Assembly (NCBI GenBank): GCA_002869585.1
Contig: PKUO01000002.1
Span: forward strand, 128,556 to 192,555
Reading direction: 5' to 3'
DNA: 64,000 bases
Source: Sedimenticola sp.
Lineage (GTDB): Bacteria > Pseudomonadota > Gammaproteobacteria > Chromatiales > Chromatiaceae
How positions within the stretch are numbered: the first letter of the stretch is position 1; the number at the start of each line of letters is the position of its first letter. A model generated the notes under the pieces. That model worked only from the letters and a program-made list of their open reading frames with translations. It had not been told where the DNA came from and did not search any database. Made by a program: the position numbers and the translations under genes. Positions 9,391-16,555 of the stretch are shown one piece after another.

Positions 9391-10971
9391 TCAGCCGCCC
9401 CGGCCTTTCGGCATCAGGTGGAACTCCCAGGGTTTCTCTTTTTTCGGGGGTGGCGGCGGGGGCTTGGGCGGCGGCACGACTATCGGCTCGGGCTCCACCG
9501 GGCGGAGCGCCAGTTCCACCTGACTCTGTAGCGCCAGCAGTTGTGCGTGCTCAGGGACAACCTTCAGCCCCGAGGCGATCAGCTTTTCGGCGGCGGAAAG
9601 TTTTTCCTGGTCCACTCGCTTTTGCGCCAGGAGTAGATAGCGGTCTGCGGTTCTTTGTATCCCCTCTCGGGCCTGGGCGTTCTTCGGATCGTCGGCCAGC
9701 ACCTGGCTGAAATAGAGATAGGCATTATCCCCGGCCGGTCGGGTGAGTCTGTTTTTTCGCAGTGACTGTTCGGCGCGGGCCAGCAGTTGCTCGGTTCGGG
9801 TAAGGGGGTCGCTGGCCAGTGGCTCGGCTTCGGCGGTGACCTGTTCATCACCAGAAGACTCCTCATCGGCCTCGATCGGGTCGCTCTCTTCCAGGGGTAC
9901 CGGCTGTTCATTTTCAACGGGCGGCTGCTGGGTGATCTGTTCGGCCGCTGTCTCAGGCTCGCCCACCTGGGGCGGCAAGGGTTTATCCTTGCCGATAAAC
10001 GCCAGTGCGGTCAGTGCCACCAGGCCAATGGCCCCACCCCAGAACAGGGAGGTGTATTTCGACCTGCCAGGTTTTTCATGGTCGGTTTCGGATGGCTTTG
10101 CTGCAGGGGGGTGCCTTTCATCCGGAGCCTGATCACCTGTGGCTGTTTTTCGGTGCTGACTGCGGCTGCGACTTCTAAGCTGCTGGATCGCAATGATCAG
10201 CTCGGTGCCGTTCTGGAAACGCTCATCCGGTGATTTGGCCAGCAGTTTTTCAATGATCGGCTGATAGAGTTCGAACTGCTCCGGCAGTTGGGGGATCGGG
10301 TCCTTGATGTGCGCCATCAGGGTGGCGGCGAAGGAACTGGCATTGTAGGGCTTGCGCCCGGTGAGCATCTCGAACAGGATGATTCCGATGCTGTAGAGAT
10401 CAGAGCGGCCATCCACGCTTACACTGCTCTCTGCCTGCTCCGGGCTGAGATAGTGGGGGCTGCCGAGAATGGTGCCGGTGATGGTCAGATCATTGTCGGT
10501 CTGGATCAGCTTGGCGATGCCGAAGTCAGTGAGCACCGGGGTATCATCGCTGCGAAACATCACGTTGGACGGCTTGATGTCCCTATGGATCAACCCCTGG
10601 CTGTGCACATAGCTGAGGCAGGAGGTGAGCTTGCTGACGATCTTGAGGGCATGGCTGGGCTTGATGCCCTGCATGATGCGCGCCTTCAGGTCACCGCCCG
10701 GCAGATACTCCATGGCGATGTAGTAGAAACCGTCTCCCTGGCCGATGTCGTAGATAGTCACCAGATTGCTGCGATTCAGGCGCGATACGAAACGTCCTTC
10801 GTTGAAGAAGCGCTCGAAAAACTGTGGGGTGTCCGGGTCATTGAGTATCTTCAGGGCGACCGCGCGCCCCAGCGACATCTGGGTGGCTAGATAGACGGTC
10901 GCCATCCCGCCCTTGCCCAGGGTGCGCTCGATTCGATAACCGGGAATTGTGATTTCGCTGCCGCTATTCAT
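9391..10971 (-). CDS. Hanks-type serine/threonine protein kinase, membrane-anchored
   Basis: A 526-aa protein. The kinase domain (about residues 10-265) is complete: glycine loop GKGGMATVY, Lys41 in VALKIL, HRDIKPSN with Asp131, DFG at 149-151, and a GSPHYLSPEQA activation segment. A basic, proline-rich linker leads to one transmembrane helix near 307-327. The C-terminal part is acidic and then has helical repeat-like sequence (DPKNAQAREGIQRTADRYLL) near 430-500, ending in a proline run before a basic tail. The topology suggests a cytoplasmic kinase with a periplasmic sensor or scaffold domain. No PP2C phosphatase or FHA gene is adjacent. The substrate is unknown. Confidence 0.88.
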   Translation of the reverse strand: MNSGSEITIPGYRIERTLGKGGMATVYLATQMSLGRAVALKILNDPDTPQFFERFFNEGRFVSRLNRSNLVTIYDIGQGDGFYYIAMEYLPGGDLKARIMQGIKPSHALKIVSKLTSCLSYVHSQGLIHRDIKPSNVMFRSDDTPVLTDFGIAKLIQTDNDLTITGTILGSPHYLSPEQAESSVSVDGRSDLYSIGIILFEMLTGRKPYNASSFAATLMAHIKDPIPQLPEQFELYQPIIEKLLAKSPDERFQNGTELIIAIQQLRSRSRSQHRKTATGDQAPDERHPPAAKPSETDHEKPGRSKYTSLFWGGAIGLVALTALAFIGKDKPLPPQVGEPETAAEQITQQPPVENEQPVPLEESDPIEADEESSGDEQVTAEAEPLASDPLTRTEQLLARAEQSLRKNRLTRPAGDNAYLYFSQVLADDPKNAQAREGIQRTADRYLLLAQKRVDQEKLSAAEKLIASGLKVVPEHAQLLALQSQVELALRPVEPEPIVVPPPKPPPPPPKKEKPWEFHLMPKGRGG

Positions 10972-11065
10972 ATCTCAACCTTAACACTGATTATTTCGTC
11001 CAGTGGGGCAAAAGATTGAGAATGGCGTCACGCTAAGCGCCATAAATGGCTGTTTTGGCAGGAAA

Positions 11066-12262
11066 TCAGTGGTTGTTCCAGGCCTTTTTGGCCTGGGTGA
11101 TCGCCAGGGATCTGGCGTGCTCGATTTTTTTCCTGATGGCATTGCCATCCAGTGAGGGATCGATCAGGGAGCCTGGATCGACTCCAGAGGCGGCCTGATA
11201 GATCTGGCGCAAATAGGCTGCCTGGGGGTAGGGAGCCTGTTCGAAACCCGTTCGGCCCTGCATGTCGGCCTGGCAGGCGATTAAGAAATCCTCCAGCCGC
11301 TGTGGCCGCCTGAAGCAGTCGAGGGCGTTGAGCAGTTTCAGCAGCGTGCCGGGTTTAAGCTCCTCGGCACGATGGCTGTGAGTGTGGTATTCGCAGACCA
11401 GCCTGGCGAGGGTGTGATAGGGGTTGGGGATTTTCAGACGCTTGCAGAGTCTGTCCACAAGCTTCACCCCGCGTGCCTCGTGGGCAGTATGCCTTGGCCA
11501 CTGATCGGGTGGGGTGGTGCCCTTGCCCAGATCGTGAACCAGCGCGGCAAAGCGGACAGCCGGGTCGGTGCTGAGTGCGCAGGCGCGGTCAAGCACCATC
11601 AGCACATGGATGCCGGTATCGATCTCCGGGTGGTATTTTTCCGGCTGGGGTACGCCGAACAGCCTTTCCACTTCAGGCAGGATGACCCCGAGTGCGTTTA
11701 GTTCCCGCAGCGCCTGGAAAAAACGGCTGGGTCTGTCGCCTTCCAGGGCGCGCTGGATCTCGCCCCAGGCCCGCTCCGGGACCAGTCCGTCCAGAAGGCC
11801 GTGGGCGATCTGCCGCTGGACGGCATCGATGGTCTCCTGGGCGATGGTGAAACCCAGCCTGGCATAGCGTGCCGCGAACCGGGCAAGACGCAGGGTGCGG
11901 ATCGGGTCATCGAAAAACGCCGGGGTATGGCGCAGCAGCCGCTTCTCCAGGTCGCTGCGGCCGTTCAGTGGATCGATCAGGCGCTTGTTCTGGTTGAGGG
12001 CCATGGCGTTGATGGTCAGGTCGCGATGGAGCAGGTCCTGGATAACCTGCTACGCCTCGGGCAGGTTCTTGCCCGCCCGGGGAAGGGCATGCTCTTCTTT
12101 CGTCACCGGGTCGAGAAATACCGGAAAATCGCGCCCTACCTGCTGGTAGCCCAGCGCGGCCAGTCGCTCAGGCGTGCTATCGGTTACCAGCCAGTCACGA
12201 TCGGTGACCGGCAGCCCGAGGAGTTGATCGCGGACCGCGCCGCCCACCAGATATTTTTTCAT
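11066..12262 (-). pseudogene. cca: tRNA nucleotidyltransferase (CCA-adding), interrupted
   Basis: The sequence matches class II CCA-adding enzymes with a C-terminal HD domain. It begins [18 protein letters not shown] with the DRDW metal-binding motif and has HRDLTINAMAL, FRxxxxARYARLGF-like helices, HDLGKGTTPPDQWPRH and RGRTGFEQAPYPQ. An in-frame TAG at 12050-12052 splits it after residue 70 and the frame continues unchanged beyond it. Compared with E. coli Cca, the stretch between EEHAL and HRDLTINA is about 11 residues short and the TERK/GYxGF segment is missing. The downstream 312-codon piece has no convincing start of its own. Loss of function or a local assembly error are both possible; read-through is unlikely. 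Confidence 0.85.
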
Positions 12263-12310
12263 GCCAACATGCTAAGGTTTTATTCCCTGCATGACTACCT
12301 GGTAGGCGGT

Positions 12311-13381
12311 ATGAGATTCGGTTTTTCCCTGCTATTCAAGGGCTCCCTGTGGATGCTTCCGCTCCTGCTTCTGGGTGGATGTTCCACCCTGGGTTATTAC
12401 AGCCAGTCGGTTGGCGGTCATCTGGCGCTGATGGCGGAGAGTCGCGAGATATCTGGAATCCTGGCCGATCCGGATACCCCATCCGGGCTCAGGGAACGCC
12501 TGTTGCAGGTGCAGGGGATCAGGGCGTTTGCGGTGACTGCGCTGCAACTGCCGGATAACGGCAGCTATCGCAGCTATGCCGATCTTGGTCGCGAAGCGGT
12601 GGTCTGGAGCCTGGTGGCCACTCCCGAGTTTTCCATGCAGGCGAAGCAGTGGTGCTATCCGGTTATCGGTTGTGCCAGCTATCGGGGCTACTTCGCGAAG
12701 GAGGCCGCTGAACGCCATGCCGCCAAACTCGGACAGACAGGCTACGATGTGGCGGTCGAGTCTATACCGGCCTATTCGACCCTGGGGTGGTTTTCCGACC
12801 CCCTGCCGAGCACGGTGATTGACTGGCCCCTGCCCCGGATCGCGGGGCTGATTTTCCACGAACTGGCCCATCAGAAGCTCTATGTGCCGGGTGACTCCGC
12901 CTTCAACGAGGCATTCGCCAATGCGTTGCAACAGCATGGCGTCGAGCTCTGGCTGCAACATCAGGGTGTGCCATCCGAGTTGGAGAAGTGGCGACAGCAT
13001 GGGCGGCGTGAAGCCGCTTTCATCCGGCTTCTGATGCAAACCCGCTCTGCTCTCGCCTCACTCTATGGCCGTGATCTGCCTGAGCAGGCGATGCGCGCGG
13101 CCAAGCAGCGGGTCTTTCTCCAGTTGCGTACGGATTATGCAGCACTAAAGCAGGGCTGGGGCGGTTATTCTGGCTATGATCGCTGGTTTGAGCGTGAGCC
13201 GAACAATGCCCGTCTGGCCTCCATCGCCACCTATGAGCACTGGCTGCCAGCCTTCAGGAAAATGTTGAGTGAAGCGCCAGATATGGCGCTCTTCTACCAG
13301 CAGTGCCGGGATCTGGCGGAACAGACGAGGGCTGAGCGTGAGGTGTCTCTCAGCCAGTTGCTGCAGCAAGTTGAGGATTGA
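12311..13381 (+). CDS. putative zinc aminopeptidase lipoprotein (Aminopep family)
   Basis: A 356-aa protein of the bacterial putative aminopeptidase family (PF10023-like). The N-terminus is a lipoprotein signal, with a hydrophobic run ending in the lipobox LLGGC (Cys24). The zinc site HELAHQ lies near residue 181, followed by a second glutamate region FNEAFAN, as in gluzincins. Family members are thought to be periplasmic metallopeptidases, but substrates are not known. The ATG at 12311 lacks a strong ribosome-binding site; the same frame is open much further upstream but antisense to cca. It is divergent from cca by 48 bp. Confidence 0.8.
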   Translation: MRFGFSLLFKGSLWMLPLLLLGGCSTLGYYSQSVGGHLALMAESREISGILADPDTPSGLRERLLQVQGIRAFAVTALQLPDNGSYRSYADLGREAVVWSLVATPEFSMQAKQWCYPVIGCASYRGYFAKEAAERHAAKLGQTGYDVAVESIPAYSTLGWFSDPLPSTVIDWPLPRIAGLIFHELAHQKLYVPGDSAFNEAFANALQQHGVELWLQHQGVPSELEKWRQHGRREAAFIRLLMQTRSALASLYGRDLPEQAMRAAKQRVFLQLRTDYAALKQGWGGYSGYDRWFEREPNNARLASIATYEHWLPAFRKMLSEAPDMALFYQQCRDLAEQTRAEREVSLSQLLQQVED

Positions 13382-13391
13382 AGAGTGGCTT

Positions 13392-14345
13392 TCAACATCG
13401 CTTTCTCAGTTCGAGCAGACGCCCTCTTTCTCCCTTCTGCCCCAGAAAGTAGGGAACCACCGCGTCGATATCGGTCGGTTCGATACCCAGTCTGGCCAGG
13501 CCATCATCGTTGCAGACACTGGGGACCTGCAGGGAGAGGTAGTTGTCGTAGGACATGGGTTTGCCGGGCAGCATGCCGAGCATGCGCGCCTGGAGGGCGG
13601 AGAGTCTCTGGCTGAGGCCGATGATCAGCTTGGGTTTGCCCAGGCACTTGGCGGTGTATTCAACCAGCTGTTTCAGGGTCAGAACTCTCGGGCCGCACAA
13701 TTCATAGTGTTGCCCCCAACTCTGCCTGTCGTCCAGGGTGCGGGCAAAGGCCTCGGCGACATCTCCGACATAGACCGGGGCAAAGCGGGCCTCCGGACAA
13801 GCCAGGGGAAAGGGGCCGGGGATGGATTGCAGCAGTCCAGCAAAGCGGTTGAAAAAGCTGTCGTCCGGGCCGAAGATGATCGACGGGCGAAAGCTGGTGA
13901 CCCTGAGCTGGGGTTGTCCCAGGGTATGGGTGCGATTTTCCGCCTCACCCTTGGTTTTCAGGTAAGTGCTGGGGCCGTTGGCCTCGTTGGCGTGCAGTGC
14001 GCTCATGTGCAGCAACCGGTTGACCCCGGCGGCCTTGCAGGCCTCGACCACGCGATCGGCCAGCGCCACATGGGCCTCCTGGAAACGCTGGTTCGCCCCC
14101 AGTTCGTTGAGGATACCAACCAGATTGATCACCGCATCGCAGCCTGTGATGAGGCTGGCCAGTTGTTTGCTGTCGGCAGGATCATAGGCAACCAGCTGCG
14201 CCCGACCGGCCAGGCTCAACTGGCGGTGGCGTTGCGGGTTTCTGCTTGGAATAATGCAGGTAATGCCAGAGCTGCACAGACGATTGGCCAGGTGTCTGCC
14301 AACAAATCCGGTGCCGCCGAGAATACAGACCTTGCTGATTCCCAT
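13392..14345 (-). CDS. NAD(P)-binding protein related to complex I subunit NDUFA9
   Basis: A 317-aa atypical SDR/epimerase-like protein. The dinucleotide-binding motif LGGTGFVGRHLANRL is at residues 9-23. It continues with INLVGILNE near residue 70, a FRPSIIFGP motif and a C-terminal cap domain. This is the pattern of the NDUFA9-like family, often annotated as complex I NDUFA9 subunit family protein in proteobacteria although bacterial complex I does not need it. The active-site YxxxK is not obvious (YLKTKGEAE is the likely place). It is convergent with the aminopeptidase (10-bp gap) and divergent from the TauE gene. Confidence 0.8.
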   Translation of the reverse strand: MGISKVCILGGTGFVGRHLANRLCSSGITCIIPSRNPQRHRQLSLAGRAQLVAYDPADSKQLASLITGCDAVINLVGILNELGANQRFQEAHVALADRVVEACKAAGVNRLLHMSALHANEANGPSTYLKTKGEAENRTHTLGQPQLRVTSFRPSIIFGPDDSFFNRFAGLLQSIPGPFPLACPEARFAPVYVGDVAEAFARTLDDRQSWGQHYELCGPRVLTLKQLVEYTAKCLGKPKLIIGLSQRLSALQARMLGMLPGKPMSYDNYLSLQVPSVCNDDGLARLGIEPTDIDAVVPYFLGQKGERGRLLELRKRC

Positions 14346-14423
14346 ATATCTTACCTCCGAACCATGGGCGGTTGATCTTGATGCGTCTTTTGGGGCCTTA
14401 ATTGAAGAGTGGAGAATAACGCA

Positions 14424-15218
14424 GTGGAACTGCTCGATCTAGTTGTTTATCTGCTGGTTGGCGGGGTCGCCGGGGTGCTGGCCGGGCTGCTCGGGGTGGG
14501 CGGCGGCATTGTCATTGTTCCGGTGCTGCTGTGGGTGTTTCGCCTCAACCAGTTCGATGAGTCAGTGGTGGCGCATCTCGCAGTGGGGACTTCGCTGGGG
14601 TCCATTATCATCACCTCGATCTCATCCATACGCGCGCACCAGCGCCGGGCAGCCATCCTCTGGCCGCAGGTGATGAGGCTTGCGCCTGGGATTATCCTCG
14701 GCGCCTGGCTGGGTGCGGTTGTGGCCGATCTGATGCCGACGGCGATTTTACAAAGGGTGTTTGCCTGCTTTGCCGTGCTGGTCTCGATTCAGATGTGGCT
14801 GCGGGTCAACCCGGATGCGCACCGCACTCTGCCGGGCAGACTGGGTATGGGTGGCGCCGGGGCGATAATCGGTGCCATTTCCGCGGTGGTGGGCATCGGC
14901 GGAGGGTCATTGACCGTGCCTTTTCTCAGCTGGTGTGGCATCAATATGCGCAATGCGGTTGCCACGTCGGCCGCCTGTGGCCTGCCGATAGCGGTCGCCG
15001 GTGCCCTGGGATTTCTGCTGGCTGGTTGGAATGAGGCGCTGCTCCCGCAAGGCAGCAGCGGATACATCTTCTGGCCGGCGCTGCTGGCGATCGGCGTGGT
15101 CAGTTTTCTGGCCGCCCCCCTGGGTGCAAGGCTGGCGCACAGCCTTCCCGTGAGTTCGCTGAAACGTATCTTTGCCGCTCTCTTGCTGGTTGTGGGGGTA
15201 AAGCTGTTTGTCGGGTAG
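14424..15218 (+). CDS. sulfite exporter TauE/SafE family membrane protein
   Basis: A 264-aa integral membrane protein of the TauE/SafE (DUF81) family, whose members export sulfite, sulfoacetate or related organic anions. The two internal repeats are visible: GLLGVGGGIVIVPVLLW near residue 23 and GAISAVVGIGGGSLTVPFL near residue 155, each starting a four-helix bundle. I chose the GTG at 14424 because GGAG ends 9 nt upstream; a GTG at 14409 is the alternative. A sulfur-compound role would fit the suspected physiology but the substrate cannot be read from sequence. Confidence 0.85.
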   Translation: MELLDLVVYLLVGGVAGVLAGLLGVGGGIVIVPVLLWVFRLNQFDESVVAHLAVGTSLGSIIITSISSIRAHQRRAAILWPQVMRLAPGIILGAWLGAVVADLMPTAILQRVFACFAVLVSIQMWLRVNPDAHRTLPGRLGMGGAGAIIGAISAVVGIGGGSLTVPFLSWCGINMRNAVATSAACGLPIAVAGALGFLLAGWNEALLPQGSSGYIFWPALLAIGVVSFLAAPLGARLAHSLPVSSLKRIFAALLLVVGVKLFVG

Positions 15219-15230
15219 GGCGTTGCTCTG

Positions 15231-15788
15231 CTATGGGCCCAACCGTATGAATAGTAACAGATTGCCGCTTTCATCCTGGAGCGCCAGACGGTATTCCTGT
15301 TCGGCATATTCGTACTGCTTGGCCGCGCCGCTGGCAGGGTCCTGAATGATCAGCGTGTGTTCGCTGGCGATGCTTAGGTATCCCTCGTGGAAGTTGTCCC
15401 GGTCACGGTAGATACGAAAACGGTTTTGCCGGATCACCAGGATTTCACCGGTGTTGCTTTGCCACTGGCCATTCAGCGGGTTGCTCCACTGTTGCTGGCC
15501 ATAGGGCATTCCACCATAAGGGGCGGTGTAAGGCGGTGTGTAGGGCTGCATGCCTGGGGATGGATAGCCGCCGGGGTTGAAGCCTGGTTGATACATCGGT
15601 GCCGGGTTGGGCTCGGGGTTGTACTCCTTCTTTTTCTTCTGAAAGGCGGAGGCAAAGGCGTCCATCATGTCAAACAGGCTGTCGGCAATATTGCTGTACT
15701 TGTTCGGATAGCCAAAGTTGGCCTCGGCGGTGGAGACGGCTGGCAACAGCAGAAATATGCTCAGCAGGGTGGATAACAGCGTTTTCAC
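15231..15788 (-). CDS. secreted hypothetical protein with Pro/Gly/Tyr-rich linker
   Basis: I do not recognise this 185-aa protein. It starts with a clear signal peptide (MKTLLSTLLSIFLLLP, probable cleavage after STAEA). A charged segment with KKKKE follows near residue 52, then a low-complexity stretch rich in Pro, Gly, Tyr and Met (residues 60-105). The C-terminal part is predicted beta-rich (GQWQSNTGEILVI and RIYRDRDNFHEGYL) and resembles a small lipocalin-like or SH3-like fold. It is convergent with the TauE-family gene by 12 bp. Probably periplasmic or surface located. Confidence 0.7.
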   Translation of the reverse strand: MKTLLSTLLSIFLLLPAVSTAEANFGYPNKYSNIADSLFDMMDAFASAFQKKKKEYNPEPNPAPMYQPGFNPGGYPSPGMQPYTPPYTAPYGGMPYGQQQWSNPLNGQWQSNTGEILVIRQNRFRIYRDRDNFHEGYLSIASEHTLIIQDPASGAAKQYEYAEQEYRLALQDESGNLLLFIRLGP

Positions 15789-15984
15789 TTTACCTGAACG
15801 ACCTCTGTATTCGATTTTATGGCAAGTTTGGGATCAGACGGGGCTAGTTTCAAGTCTAGGCCATGAAAAACTTGCCTGTTGTTACAGTTGATGGTTATCT
15901 ATGCACAGAAGAAGAGAAAATGCACGATTGGCGCGATTTTTTGCGCTGTGCAGCATAAAACTATAAATATTCAGGTTTTCAGCT

Positions 15985-16428
15985 ATGACGACGGTATCAG
16001 AGACTGTGGAAAGACGAACCCGCACCCAGGACATGGTGGATAAATGGATGGCCGAGCGCCAGCAGATGCTAGTCCTCTTCTGTCGGTTGGCTGGCCTCGA
16101 ACCCTACACGCCGGATAAGCCGGTGAAAGAGCAGCTCAAGGATTTCTGCGAGGTACTGGTCGACTATACCGCGTTCGGTCATTTCGAGGTCTACGACCGC
16201 ATCTCAAGGGGTGAGGAGCGACGCTCCGATGTACTCCAGGTGGCAGAGGAGGTCTATCCCAAGGTGGCCGAGGTCGCGGATGTGGTCATTGCCTTCAACG
16301 ACAAGTATGACAGTTCCGATCATAACCAGCCGCTTGATCAACTGCACCAGGACCTCTCCACCCTGGGTGAGAACCTTGCATTGAGAATCGAGATGGAAGA
16401 CCGGATTGTGTCAAGCCTGATCGCCTGA
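15985..16428 (+). CDS. rsd: Rsd/AlgQ anti-sigma-70 factor
   Basis: Rsd binds region 4 of RpoD and reduces the pool of sigma-70 holoenzyme in stationary phase, favouring alternative sigma factors. The 147-aa product is all helical and matches the family: RRTRTQDMVDKWMAERQQML near residue 10, LVDYTAFGHFEVYDRI near residue 57, and a C-terminal helix ending in EMEDRIV. The start ATG has AGGT 9 nt upstream. A possible promoter (TTGCGC, 15 nt, TATAAA at 15941-15967) is close to the start but its spacing is short. Its target, RpoD, is encoded in the same window. Confidence 0.9.
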   Translation: MTTVSETVERRTRTQDMVDKWMAERQQMLVLFCRLAGLEPYTPDKPVKEQLKDFCEVLVDYTAFGHFEVYDRISRGEERRSDVLQVAEEVYPKVAEVADVVIAFNDKYDSSDHNQPLDQLHQDLSTLGENLALRIEMEDRIVSSLIA

Positions 16429-16555
16429 TGCCGCCCGCCTGTTAACCAGGCAGAGTGTGAAACAGATTGCGGCAGACCCAGGGCTGTCCGTCTAGTATTT
16501 GAACTACCCAATAAACTTTACGGTCCATATTCGGCTAAGCCTTGTGTAAAGGGGA

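Noticed and set aside
11066-12004. A separate 312-aa gene starting at 12004.
   Set aside because: It is the C-terminal part of cca in the same frame as the N-terminal 70 codons, and its first Met lies inside the conserved HRDLTINAMAL motif.
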